DNA of 64,000 nucleotides from CBDFHB01 sp965250115 (lineage in GTDB: Bacteria > Acidobacteriota > Vicinamibacteria > Marinacidobacterales > SMYC01): NCBI GenBank assembly GCA_965250115.1, contig CBDFNJ010000001.1:930001-994000 (forward strand), read 5' to 3'. A model generated the notes under the pieces. That model ran no database searches. It saw only the letters and a program-made list of their open reading frames with translations, and was not told where the DNA came from. Made by a program: the position numbers and the translations under genes. Below, in pieces: positions 16,742-25,085 of this stretch. The first letter of the stretch is position 1. Every line of letters begins with the position of its first letter.

Positions 16742-17570
16742 GTGAGACCAACGTGGAAGGGATTCCTCAAGCTTTCGCTCGTGAACATCCCTATCAGGAT
16801 GTACCCGGCGGCCCGCTCCCAAGCGCTCTCCTTCAACCAGATTCACAAGCTGTGCAACAGCCGTATCAAGTACGACAAACGCTGTCCGAGCTGCGACCGA
16901 AGCGTATCGAGCGACGAGATCCTGAAGGGATACCAATACGCAAAGGAACAGTACATCATCATGGACGAGGAGGACTTCACAAAAGTCACACTCGAATCCA
17001 CCCAAGTCGATCAGCATCGTCCAATTCGTCGAGCAGGACGAAATCGATCCGCTCTACTACCACGGCTCGCACTACATCGTTCCCGATGGACCGGTCGCGA
17101 TCGAGAGCTTCGCCACGATTCTCAAGGCGACCGAGGACAAGAAGCGCATTGCCCTCGCTCGCGTCGTGATGAACGGAAAGGAGCAGGTCGTCGCGATCCG
17201 TCCTCGTGATAAAGCTTTCGTCATGTCAGCGCTGTATTATGCTGACGAGGTGCGGGCTCTTTCAGGAATCGAGGAGCTCGAAGCGGAGCCGGAGGTCAAT
17301 CCAGAGGAGCTAGCTCTCGCCTTACAGCTCATCGAGTCCATCACCAAGCCCTTCGACCCCGAGGCCTTCGAGGACAACTATCGAAAGGCACTACTCGAGA
17401 TCATCAAGGCCAAAGAGGAAGGCAAGGAGATCGTCGCGCCGCCGGAGGTCGAAACTGGAAAGGTCATCAACCTCATGGAGGCCCTCAAGACGAGCCTCGA
17501 GCGGAGCGCCGTCGCTCCAGCCGAGACCCCAGCAGAGATCGGCGAGCAGAAGAAAGCTATCAACGAATAG
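16742..17570 (+). pseudogene. ku: Ku DNA end-binding protein, frameshifted
   Basis: Bacterial Ku, which binds double-strand break ends and recruits the ligase in non-homologous end joining. The N-terminal part (RPTWKGFLKLSLVNIPIRMY...) is in one frame to LEST. An extra C in the CCC run at 17001-17003 shifts the frame, and the protein continues in the next frame as KSISIVQFVEQDEIDPLYY..., ALARVVMNGKEQVVAIRP, YYADEVR to the stop at 17570. Removing one base gives 275 aa, normal for the family. GTG 16742 follows GGGAGGAGG. Either a real mutation or a homopolymer sequence error. The ligase ATG follows its stop directly. Confidence 0.87.
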
Positions 17571-18533
17571 ATGCCCGATTGGCTCCAAGCCAAAATAGCT
17601 CCCATGCTCGCTGTCTCGAGCGCGCCCTTCGATTCCGACCGACACCTCTTCGAGGTCAAGTGGGACGGGATCCGCGCGCTCGCCTTCTTCGGCGAGGGCC
17701 GCCCGCGACTCCAGGGTCGCAAGCTCACGGAAGCTACCGATCGATATCCAGAGATTGTGGCGGCGCTCGAAAAGCTCGATGGCAATGGAATCCTCGACGG
17801 AGAGATCGTCGTCTTGGACGACGAGGGACGGCCGAACTTCCAGCGCGTGCTGGTCCGCGAGCAAACGGCGACGCGCGAGACGGCCCTCCTCAAGGCCAGC
17901 AAGCATCCGGTCGCCTATATGGTCTTCGACCTCCTCTATCGGAACGGCCAGCCGTTGTTCGAGCGACCCCTGCTCGAGCGACCCCTGCTCGAGCGAAAGC
18001 AGCTTCTCTCCGAGCTTCTCGCCGAGGCGGATTCGCCCCTCGTCGAGAGCGCCTACTTCGCCGATCGCGGCCTGGGCCTCTTCGAGCAGGCCAAGGCATA
18101 CGGCCTAGAGGGCGTCGTGGCCAAGCTCATGGACAGTCGCTATCGACCCGGTGAGCGCAGCAACGACTGGCTCAAGCTCAAAGTCCGCCGAACGATCGAT
18201 GGCGTGCTCGTGGGTCTCGTGCGGGAGCGCGGCGCCGGCAGGGTCAAGTCGCTGGTTCTCGGAGCCTATCGGAACGGGACCCTCGAGTGGATCGGGAACG
18301 TCGGGAGCGGCCTCGACCAGAAGACTTTGCGGCAGCTTGGCTCCGAGCTCTCGACGCTCAAGAGCGCTTCTCCGCAGAAGTTCGGTGCGGTGGCCCCTGG
18401 TGAGATCGAGTGGCTGCGACCCTCTCTCGTCGTACGGGCGGAATATGCCGAGCTCACGAATGAAGGCCGCCTTCGCCACCCGACCTTCGTCGGCTTCGTG
18501 AGCAAGCTCCCCGAAGAGTGCTTGGCTCCATAA
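17571..18533 (+). CDS. ATP-dependent DNA ligase (LigD ligase domain)
   Basis: 320-aa stand-alone ligase corresponding to the ligase module of LigD; it seals breaks held by Ku. The nucleotidyl-transfer motif is FEVKWDGIRA (KxDG, Lys ~31), with DGEIVVLD, GLEGVVAK and the C-terminal OB fold (WLKLK..., GVLVGL). The polymerase and nuclease modules of full LigD are absent and not found nearby. A 15-bp in-frame tandem duplication (17961-17990) repeats ERPLL. The ATG directly follows the Ku stop (TAGATG), so the two are coupled. Confidence 0.9.
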   Translation: MPDWLQAKIAPMLAVSSAPFDSDRHLFEVKWDGIRALAFFGEGRPRLQGRKLTEATDRYPEIVAALEKLDGNGILDGEIVVLDDEGRPNFQRVLVREQTATRETALLKASKHPVAYMVFDLLYRNGQPLFERPLLERPLLERKQLLSELLAEADSPLVESAYFADRGLGLFEQAKAYGLEGVVAKLMDSRYRPGERSNDWLKLKVRRTIDGVLVGLVRERGAGRVKSLVLGAYRNGTLEWIGNVGSGLDQKTLRQLGSELSTLKSASPQKFGAVAPGEIEWLRPSLVVRAEYAELTNEGRLRHPTFVGFVSKLPEECLAP

Positions 18534-18543
18534 TTAGTGTCTT

Positions 18544-18616
18544 CACCTCTCCCCTCTAGGGAGAGGTGGCCTCGCGAAGCGAGGCCGGTGAGGGGACATC
18601 GGCCGGGCTCCCGGCC
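18544..18616. terminator. Three adjacent hairpins between convergent genes
   Basis: CACCTCTCCC/GGGAGAGGTG (18544-18553/18559-18568), GGCCTCGC/GCGAGGCC (18568-18575/18579-18586) and GGCCGG/CCGGCC (18601-18616). There is no T-run. They resemble common dispersed palindromes of the CTCTCCC...GGGAGAG type and may end transcripts from both sides. Confidence 0.5.
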
Positions 18617-18623
18617 GCCCCTG

Positions 18624-19181
18624 CTAGGCACTCAGTCGCAGGAACTCGTGGACGAGTCGGCCGGTGATGCCCCAGATGTCGTGTTCACCGTAGTGGTAGT
18701 GGTAGACGTCGAGAACACTTCCATCCTCGAGTCGGCGCTTTTCGACCGTCCGAATAGCGGGGTCCTCGAGCGCTTCGAGGGGCACCTCGAAGAGCGCCTC
18801 GACCTCGTGGTTTCTACGGAAGGGGTAGGGGCCGCTCACGACGCCGACGAAGGGCGTAACGCGGAAGCCAGTCACCGTACCGCGCTCGTCCATTTGTCCG
18901 AGCAAGGTCACGTGCTCTGGGAGCAGCCCGACTTCCTCTCGACTCTCCCTCAAAGCGGTCGCGAGAGGTGAGGCGTCGGACGGGCCGACGACACCCCCTG
19001 GAAACGAGATATCGCCGGGCTGACGACGCAAGCCAGACGAACGTCGAGTGAAGAGCAGAAACTCCTCGCCCCTCGTCACGACGATGGGAACGAGAACGGC
19101 TGCGGGGCGCAAGTCCGGCGGGCCCGACCGGGGTGATCGGGCCTCCAGTCGTCGACGGACGCGATCGATCCGCTCGCCCAT
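18624..19181 (-). CDS. Nudix hydrolase (CoA pyrophosphatase-like)
   Basis: 185-aa Nudix enzyme of the NudL/CoAse type, likely splitting CoA or related nucleotides. The sequence GDISFPGGV leads into the Nudix box ATALRESREEVGL, with the catalytic REExGL core intact. The start at ATG 19181 is chosen because a TATCCT -10 box ends 6 bases upstream and a longer frame to 19229 would run through the divergent promoter. No Shine-Dalgarno site is present, as in other leaderless-looking genes here. Confidence 0.85.
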   Translation of the reverse strand: MGERIDRVRRRLEARSPRSGPPDLRPAAVLVPIVVTRGEEFLLFTRRSSGLRRQPGDISFPGGVVGPSDASPLATALRESREEVGLLPEHVTLLGQMDERGTVTGFRVTPFVGVVSGPYPFRRNHEVEALFEVPLEALEDPAIRTVEKRRLEDGSVLDVYHYHYGEHDIWGITGRLVHEFLRLSA

Positions 19182-19187
19182 ACGAAG

Positions 19188-19217
19188 AGGATAGCACCGC
19201 ATCGATTGCGGTATAAT
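19188..19217. promoter_or_regulatory. Divergent -10 boxes (Nudix gene and beta-barrel gene)
   Basis: Minus strand TATCCT at 19188-19193, 6 bases before ATG 19181. Plus strand TATAAT at 19212-19217, 10 bases before ATG 19228. The two promoters must share the ~47-base intergenic space, so polymerases could exclude each other. No good -35 boxes were seen. Confidence 0.5.
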
Positions 19218-19227
19218 TTTGCCATAC

Positions 19228-19755
19228 ATGAAACAGGCGAACCATCCTGTGCTAGCACGGATGCCTGTGGCGCTGCTGGGAATGGTTTTTGTCTCGCTCG
19301 TCGCCTCCTCCGCGGGGGCCGGGGACGCGTTTTTCCGTGGCGGCCTGATCTTTCATCCTCGCGACATAGGCTTCGAGGGTCGATGGCGAGCCGATTTCGG
19401 AAGCGACTACGCCGTCAACTTCGCCGAAACGGTCTTCCTCGGCTTCGAGCTCCAGACTTCCGTTTACCGTGCGGACGTCTTCGAGACGACCGCCACGGTG
19501 GTGCCAGCGAACGGTTTCATCAACGTGAAAGTCAAGTCGTCGAACATCGGCCTGCGTCCCTATGGGGGCGGAGGGATGGGGCTTCTCAGCAACTTCGTCT
19601 TCGTTTCCGGCAGCTCCGAATGGGGCAAGGACTTCGGCTATCAGCTAGTCGGCGGCATCGAATTTGGACGGCTGAGCCTGGAGCTCCAAATGCAACGGGC
19701 CTTCGAGTCCGGGGCGGAAACGAGCTGGGGTGCGTACGCCGGCTTCGTCTTTTAG
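19228..19755 (+). CDS. Small outer-membrane beta-barrel protein
   Basis: 175 aa with a signal peptide (MPVALLGMVFVSLVASSAGA, cleavage near GAG-DAFF) followed by alternating strands: FFRGGLIFHP, FLGFELQTSVYR, SSNIGLRPYGGGGMGLLSN, and a final WGAYAGFVF ending in Phe, as expected for BAM-inserted barrels. Function unknown; it resembles OmpX/OmpW-like or porin-family small barrels. ATG 19228 or 19261 (MPVALL) could be the start; a TATAAT box sits 10 bases before the first. Three bases separate it from the GHMP kinase gene. Confidence 0.72.
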   Translation: MKQANHPVLARMPVALLGMVFVSLVASSAGAGDAFFRGGLIFHPRDIGFEGRWRADFGSDYAVNFAETVFLGFELQTSVYRADVFETTATVVPANGFINVKVKSSNIGLRPYGGGGMGLLSNFVFVSGSSEWGKDFGYQLVGGIEFGRLSLELQMQRAFESGAETSWGAYAGFVF

Positions 19756-19758
19756 CCG

Positions 19759-20757
19759 ATGACCCTTCGGGCTCGCGCTCCAAGCCGCATCGATCTCGCG
19801 GGCGGCACCTTAGACCTGTGGCCCCTCTACCTGCTCATCGAAGAGGCCGCTACCGTGAACCTCGCCGTCAGCCTGTACACGGAGGCCTCGGTCGAGCCGT
19901 CTCCGGACGGCAAGTGGCACGTCCGGGAGCGCGACACGGGCCGCACGATGTCGGCCGCCTCACCGGACGAGCTTCGAAGCAAACAAGGTGCCGAAATCGC
20001 TGGCCACTTGCTGCGGTTCTTCGCGCCGAAGGACCCAATCCTTCTGACGACCCACTCCGACGCGCCGGCACAGGCGGGACTCGGCGCCTCCTCATCGCTC
20101 GGCGTGGTGATCGCGGGTGCACTCAACGGACTGACGGGGTTCCGCTACGATCGCGACGATCTCATCTCCATCGTCAAGGATGTCGAGGTCGAGATCCTCG
20201 GGACCATAACGGGAGCGCAAGACCACTATCCTCCCGTTTTCGGGGGGGCCATGTGCCTGTGGTGGGAGAAGCACCGCCATCGGCGTGAGCCACTGACCGT
20301 AGATAAGGAGGCCTTCGAGAATCGTTTCCTCCTCGCCTACTCGCACCGGCCGCACCGGTCGGGCGCCACCAATTGGGAAGTCGTTCGACGCTTTCTCGAG
20401 GGTGATGAGAACACCAAGGCTGCACTCGCGCGGAGCGGTCGGACCGCCGTCGCGGTTCGTAACGCCATTGTGGAAGGCGATCTAGAACGTGTAGCGGAGC
20501 TCGTGGGAGAGGATTGGCAGGCCCGACGAGAGATGGCGACGGCAGTGTCGAGTCCCGAGCTCGAGGCCATTATCTCCGCAGCGCGCGGCGCCGGCGCGTC
20601 CTCCGCGAAAGTGTGTGGAGCGGGCGGCGGCGGCTGCATGATCGTCGCGGTTCCGGACGACAAGCGAAAGGCAATCGGAAACGCGATCGAGGAGGCGGGC
20701 GGGTCCATTCTCGACTACCACCTCGTCGACGACGGACTCGAGCTCGTTGTCGAATGA
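19759..20757 (+). CDS. GHMP-family sugar kinase
   Basis: 332-aa GHMP kinase with an N-terminal RAPSRIDLAGGTLD, ATP-binding loop AQAGLGASSSLGVV and C-terminal CGAGGGGCM motif. Similar proteins are D-glycero-D-manno-heptose-7-phosphate kinases or other sugar-1-kinases; the substrate is not certain here. Its stop overlaps the next start (ATGA at 20754-20757), so it is coupled to yjjX. Confidence 0.85.
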   Translation: MTLRARAPSRIDLAGGTLDLWPLYLLIEEAATVNLAVSLYTEASVEPSPDGKWHVRERDTGRTMSAASPDELRSKQGAEIAGHLLRFFAPKDPILLTTHSDAPAQAGLGASSSLGVVIAGALNGLTGFRYDRDDLISIVKDVEVEILGTITGAQDHYPPVFGGAMCLWWEKHRHRREPLTVDKEAFENRFLLAYSHRPHRSGATNWEVVRRFLEGDENTKAALARSGRTAVAVRNAIVEGDLERVAELVGEDWQARREMATAVSSPELEAIISAARGAGASSAKVCGAGGGGCMIVAVPDDKRKAIGNAIEEAGGSILDYHLVDDGLELVVE

Positions 20758-21362
20758 ACGGCCCGGACTTTCTCGTCGCGGTGGGGACAACACGGGCGCC
20801 CAAGCTGCGAGCCGTCGAGCGAGCGCTTGACGAGCTCAGACTGCGGTTCTCCTCTTTCCTGGCCCCGTCCTTTGCGCTCGAGCCACGCCAGGTTCCCTCC
20901 GGTGCGCCTTCGACTCCGATGACGACGGCCGAGATGATGGACGGAGCGCGCCAACGCGCACAGGCCGTATGGCGGTTGCTCGAGGAGGAGGGGTCAAAAC
21001 CTTTCCTCGCGATCGGACTCGAGGACGGAGTCGTCTTCGAGAGCGGCGTGTCATTCCTCGAGTCGTGGTCCTACGTCACCGATGGGACGAGGGGCCACTT
21101 CGGGAGCAGCGGCTGTATCACGCTCCCCGACGAGCTGGCACGGGCGGTATTCGACCGCGGCGAGGATCTCGGCTCTGCGGCGGATCGCATCTTCCAAAAG
21201 CAGAACGTCCGGTCGAACGAGGGCACGTTCGGGGTCCTGACCCGAGACGTCGTCACCCGCGAGGAGGCTTTCGTCCGCTCGCTCCTCCACGCCCTCGCTC
21301 CATTCTATAATGCAGATCGATACGCTTCCGCCACTTTGGCGGAAGAAAGGGGCGAAAGCTAG
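20754..21362 (+). CDS. yjjX: Inosine/xanthosine triphosphatase
   Basis: 202-aa YjjX/NTPase family (DUF84) enzyme, which hydrolyses ITP/XTP and so cleans the nucleotide pool. It starts FLVAVGTTRAPKLRAVERAL and has AIGLEDGV and the C-terminal NEGTFGVLTRDVVTREEAF. The start at 20754 is set by the ATGA overlap with the GHMP kinase stop. It is followed 4 bases later by tdk, so three nucleotide/sugar kinase-type genes share one transcript. Confidence 0.85.
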   Translation: MNGPDFLVAVGTTRAPKLRAVERALDELRLRFSSFLAPSFALEPRQVPSGAPSTPMTTAEMMDGARQRAQAVWRLLEEEGSKPFLAIGLEDGVVFESGVSFLESWSYVTDGTRGHFGSSGCITLPDELARAVFDRGEDLGSAADRIFQKQNVRSNEGTFGVLTRDVVTREEAFVRSLLHALAPFYNADRYASATLAEERGES

Positions 21363-21366
21363 ATTC

Positions 21367-22005
21367 ATGGACGTTTTCCGCACCCATCCGGGATGGCTGG
21401 AGGTCATTACCGGGAGCATGTTCAGTGGGAAGAGCGAAGAGTTGATTCGACGGCTGAGACGAGCTCAAATCGCCCGTCAGCGAGTCCAGATATTCAAACC
21501 GTTGATCGACGGCCGTTATGGCAAAGAGCATATCGTCTCCCACAGTGACATGAAGATCGACGCCGAGCTCGTCGAGCATGCGGAAGAGATTTTGGAAAAG
21601 CTCGACCACCGTACCGAAGTCGTCGGCATCGACGAGGGGCAGTTCTTCGAACCGAGTCTCGTCGAGGTGGCGGTCCAGCTCGCAAATACCGGCAAGCGCG
21701 CGATCGTGGCGGGCCTCGATACCGATTACCTGGGCAAGCCCTTCGACCCCATGCCCCAACTTCTCGCGGTTGCGGAGTACATCACAAAGACGCTGGCCAT
21801 CTGCATGCGCTGCGGCAGCCCGGCCAATCAGACGCAGCGCATCGTCGCCTCCAAGGATCGCGTCGTCGTGGGTGGCGCCGAGGCCTACGAGGCGCGATGC
21901 CGAAGGTGCTTCGAGCCCCACGTCGAGAAAGACCAGAAGCGCGACGCTCTCGCCCAGCTCGCAACCCGAAGGCGAGTGGCTTCGGGCGGAAGCTCGGAAA
22001 AGTAG
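21367..22005 (+). CDS. tdk: Thymidine kinase
   Basis: 212-aa type II thymidine kinase (dT + ATP to dTMP). P-loop GSMFSGKSEELIRRLRRA, DEGQFF around the catalytic Glu, and a zinc ribbon CMRC...CRRC. ATG 21367 is preferred to an upstream in-frame ATG (21310) because it lies right after the yjjX stop and after an AGAAAGGGG site. The last ~120 bases are overlapped by a broken permease frame on the other strand. Confidence 0.93.
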   Translation: MDVFRTHPGWLEVITGSMFSGKSEELIRRLRRAQIARQRVQIFKPLIDGRYGKEHIVSHSDMKIDAELVEHAEEILEKLDHRTEVVGIDEGQFFEPSLVEVAVQLANTGKRAIVAGLDTDYLGKPFDPMPQLLAVAEYITKTLAICMRCGSPANQTQRIVASKDRVVVGGAEAYEARCRRCFEPHVEKDQKRDALAQLATRRRVASGGSSEK

Positions 22006-22289
22006 CGTCGCCGCATCCCGTCCACGACGAGGTTCGCGCCCAGAACGGCGAGGGTCAGCGAAACCCCGGGGAAGAGCCACTCCCACCAGTAAGCTCCCAG
22101 GACTCCGGCGCTCGAGGCGGCCGCGGCCATCATGTTGCCCCAGCTCGGCATCGGCTCAGGAAGCCCGAGCCCGAGAAACGACAGTGTCACTTCGCCGAGA
22201 GGAAAGTAGGGTAGAAGCAGCCCCACCTGGAGGAGCACGAAAGCTCTCAACGCAGGGAGGATGTGGGTCAAGAGCAGGCGGAAGCGCGT
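21885..22289 (-). pseudogene. Peptide ABC transporter permease (OppC/DppC), C-terminal fragment
   Basis: The C-terminal third of a binding-protein-dependent permease: LLLTHILPALRAF, then TLSFLGLGLPEPMPSWGNMM (the EAA-loop and following helix) and FPGVSLTLAVLGANLVVDGMR. The 5' side is cut at the IS5-type element (22290). The frame then runs ~40 residues past the normal end into antisense of tdk. The rest of the transporter operon is not in the window. Confidence 0.8.
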
Positions 22290-23376
22290 TGCCTTGGTGC
22301 ACAACTCCGATAGAGGCCGATAGCTCGCTTGGCCCCGACTCCCATCATCCGATCATCTCGCTATCAGGCATCCCGAGCGCCGTCATGGTGTTCAGAATCT
22401 TGCACCCGATCCTTACCTCGACTCTCTGTGCCGCCAACCCTCTCGCTCGCATCGCTGAGCCCACGATAGCCTTGTAGCGATGGAACGTTGTCTCGACTTT
22501 GCTCCGGTTGCTGTAGCCCGATTCTGTGTGCCACTTTCGTTTGCCGAGCCGAGCTTGTGCTGCAATGTTGCGATTGCGCTGTCGGCTGCTCGCCGGCCCC
22601 GATGCGAGCTGGGCGCCCTTGCGCGGCGGTATCAGCACCCTCGGCGAGCGATGAGCGCTGTGATTCTCGATCGTCTCATAGACGCCGCTGGCGTCGTATG
22701 CGGTGTCAGCTCTGGCCGATGAGATGGGACTGTCGATCTGTCCGACAAGCGATGCAACCCGCGATGAATCGCGGGCTCTTTTGCTCGTCAGCTCGCCGGC
22801 GACGACTTCGCCAGTCTGCTCGTCGACACACAGATGGAGCTTGCGATAGTCCCTGCTCTTTGGTGCTCTGCGCAGCTGGCCGGCGTGGACAGCGAGACCG
22901 CTGCTGTCGATCAAGGTGTGCAACGGCGTCTTCTGCTTGTCTTGGTAGAAGGGGACCTTACCCAGCTTCGCCTTGCGCCTCGAAATCGTGGTGTGATCGG
23001 GCACATCATTGTCTAGCTTCATCAGAGCGAACAACGACCGCAGCAATCCCTCGCTCTGCCTAGATGACAGATGAAACACCATGCCCAGGGTGACAGCCGT
23101 CTCGATGGCGTGGTTCGAGTACTTGCGTTGACGGCCCGGTTTCCTCCTCCTCGGCCGGGGCGCGTCCCAGTTCACAAGCTTGCCGGCGGTGAGCGAGATC
23201 CAGACGGTCAGGCTCCCACGGTTGCGTAGACCCGCCTCATATTCACGCCAATTCCTCACGCGATAGGCCTTCTTCACATACTTCCGCTGAGTGCGTTTGA
23301 AAATGCTCATGGGGAACCTCGAATCCGTGAGTACAGGACAATTGTGGACCGAGATCGCGAGTTGTGCACCAAGGCA
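22290..23376. mobile_element. IS5-type insertion sequence
   Basis: About 1087 bp bounded by perfect 18-bp inverted repeats (22290-22307 TGCCTTGGTGCACAACTC and its complement at 23359-23376), with one full-length transposase gene. No target duplication is visible and the two flanks are parts of different genes (ABC permease C-terminus, TBDR-like N-terminus). Confidence 0.85.
22345..23310 (-). CDS. IS5-family transposase
   Basis: 321-aa DDE transposase of the IS5 group. It begins MSIFKRTQRKYVKKAYRVRNW, followed by NRGSLTVWIS (DUF4096-like N-terminus), TLIDSSGLAV (first Asp), ADTAYDASGVY (second Asp) and a C-terminal SKVETTFHRYKAI carrying the catalytic Glu. It appears complete and possibly active. 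ATG 23310 follows GAGG; the longer upstream frame would cross the inverted repeat. Confidence 0.9.
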   Translation of the reverse strand: MSIFKRTQRKYVKKAYRVRNWREYEAGLRNRGSLTVWISLTAGKLVNWDAPRPRRRKPGRQRKYSNHAIETAVTLGMVFHLSSRQSEGLLRSLFALMKLDNDVPDHTTISRRKAKLGKVPFYQDKQKTPLHTLIDSSGLAVHAGQLRRAPKSRDYRKLHLCVDEQTGEVVAGELTSKRARDSSRVASLVGQIDSPISSARADTAYDASGVYETIENHSAHRSPRVLIPPRKGAQLASGPASSRQRNRNIAAQARLGKRKWHTESGYSNRSKVETTFHRYKAIVGSAMRARGLAAQRVEVRIGCKILNTMTALGMPDSEMIG

Positions 23377-23521
23377 CCGTCTCGCTATAGACCAGTAGCT
23401 CTTCCTCCTCCTCTTCTCCCTGGGGAGGTAATTCTTGGCTGTCCTGAGAGTTGGCGAGGCTGAGCACGGAGCACGTGACAAGAACGGAGAAAACGAGAAC
23501 GGCGGTAAGCTTCCTGTTCAT
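23377..23521 (-). pseudogene. TonB-dependent receptor-like N-terminal fragment
   Basis: About 48 codons: a signal peptide (MNRKLTAVLVFSVLVTCSVL...ANS) followed by a short acidic stretch and LLVYSETV, the kind of lead-in found just before the plug of TonB-dependent receptors. The frame is then cut by the IS5-type element. ATG 23521 follows GAGG. The identification as TBDR rests on this short stretch only. Confidence 0.5.
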
Positions 23522-23645
23522 GGGGACCTCCTCGCGGCGTTGGGGCGTTATCGGCACCGTCGATGAGCTTGGCTCTTATTTCACAAAAACCCATGAAGTT
23601 TCAACTTCGCAGCTTGCGAAACGCCCACCATGGACCCCATTACCT

Positions 23646-23651
23646 TATAAT
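23646..23651 (+). promoter_or_regulatory. Putative -10 box (leaderless) of mrp
   Basis: TATAAT ends 6 bases before the ATG at 23658; no Shine-Dalgarno site precedes the gene. Confidence 0.5.
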
Positions 23652-23657
23652 CCCGCC

Positions 23658-25058
23658 ATGTCGACGATTAGTGAACGAGACGTCCTCGATAAGCTCTCAG
23701 CGTTGAGAGATCCGGACCTGGGCCGGGATATCGTTTCTCTTGGATACGTGAAGAACGTCCGGATCTGCACCCCCATCGTGAGCTGTGACATCGAGCTTGC
23801 CAATCCAGCGAGCCAAGCGAAGGTTAAGCTCCGAGCGCAGGCCGAGGCGGCGCTCCTCGAGCTTGCCGACGTGAGCGAAGCCAACGTGCAGGTCACTTGG
23901 CGTGTTTCCGCCTCACCCGCGGGAGTCAAACGAGTATTGCCGGGAGGGCAAGTGGCTCCGGCGCCGCAGAAACCAGAGGGGGTCAAGAACCTCATCGCCA
24001 TCGCCTCGGGAAAGGGAGGCGTTGGCAAGTCGACCGTCGCGGCGAACCTCGCTGTCGCGCTCGACCGGGCCGGGGCCTCGGTGGGACTTTGTGACGCCGA
24101 CGTCTACGGCCCATCACAAGGGACGATGTTCGGAATCCACGACCGGCCCGAAGCCGATGAACGCCAACGGCTCATTCCCATCGAATCTCACGGCATTCGC
24201 ATCATGTCGATGGGACTTCTCACTTCCAAGGAGACGCCGGTGATCTGGCGGGGGCCGATGGCGACGAAGCTCATCCAGCAGTTCATGTCGGGGGTCGCCT
24301 GGGGAGAGTTGGACTACCTCGTCATCGATCTGCCTCCCGGCACCGGCGACGTGCAGCTCACTTTGACGCAAAGCGTTCCTCTGACCGGCGCGGTGATCGT
24401 CACCACCCCCCAGGACGTGGCGCGGACCATCGCGGAAAAGGGGCTCCGCATGTTTCAGCCCGTCCGGGTTCCGGTGCTCGGCGTCATCGAGAACATGAGC
24501 TACTTCGTCTGCCCGCACTGCGACGAGCGAACCCACATTTTCAGCAAGGGAGGGGGCGAAGCGATCGCGAGGGAGCTCGGATTGCCGTTTCTCGGTGGGA
24601 TCCCTCTCGATCCCGAGGTCGTCGTGGGCGGTGACGAGGGGCAGCCGATCGTGGTGAGAAATCCCGATGCACCCGCCTCTCGAGCCTACTTGGATATTGC
24701 CGCGCGCGTCGCGGCAGGGGTCGCCCGCGCGAACTTCGAGAGCGCCTCGGCGGAACAGCCGAAGGAGATTCTCGAGGAGGAAGGCAAGCTCAAGATCGTC
24801 TGGACCGACGGATCCGCCTCGCTCCTCCCCTTCGACTTTCTTCGGAATCACTGTCCCTGTGCTCTTTGCGTCGACGAGTGGACCGGCGAGCGCAAGAGCT
24901 TGATTCTGCTCCTGCCCTCGAACTTCCGCCCGATGAGTATCGAGCCGGTAGGCAATTACGCCGTTCAAATGGCCTGGTCCGACGGCCACAACTCGGGGAT
25001 CTACAGCTTCAAGTATCTACGTGAGCTCGAAGGAGAGCTCGCGGCGAAGAAGAACTGA
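23658..25058 (+). CDS. mrp: Mrp/ApbC Fe-S carrier ATPase fused to DUF971
   Basis: 466 aa in three parts: DUF59/MIP18 domain (~1-95), Mrp P-loop ATPase (~110-360; SGKGGVGKSTVAANLAVAL, DLPPGTGDVQLTL, and the cluster-binding CPHC), and a C-terminal DUF971 (~375-465; HCPCALCVDEWTGER). The same order occurs in plant HCF101. It probably carries and delivers Fe-S clusters in the cytosol. The start at ATG 23658 agrees with the domain boundary; a longer upstream frame reads through a broken gene. It converges with rel. Confidence 0.92.
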   Translation: MSTISERDVLDKLSALRDPDLGRDIVSLGYVKNVRICTPIVSCDIELANPASQAKVKLRAQAEAALLELADVSEANVQVTWRVSASPAGVKRVLPGGQVAPAPQKPEGVKNLIAIASGKGGVGKSTVAANLAVALDRAGASVGLCDADVYGPSQGTMFGIHDRPEADERQRLIPIESHGIRIMSMGLLTSKETPVIWRGPMATKLIQQFMSGVAWGELDYLVIDLPPGTGDVQLTLTQSVPLTGAVIVTTPQDVARTIAEKGLRMFQPVRVPVLGVIENMSYFVCPHCDERTHIFSKGGGEAIARELGLPFLGGIPLDPEVVVGGDEGQPIVVRNPDAPASRAYLDIAARVAAGVARANFESASAEQPKEILEEEGKLKIVWTDGSASLLPFDFLRNHCPCALCVDEWTGERKSLILLLPSNFRPMSIEPVGNYAVQMAWSDGHNSGIYSFKYLRELEGELAAKKN

Positions 25059-25085
25059 CTTCCGGGACATCGAACTTCGGCGAGC

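Noticed and set aside
19206..20288. 360-codon plus-strand frame in a second register across the beta-barrel and GHMP genes
   Set aside because: Arg-rich shadow; both real genes have clear motifs in other frames.
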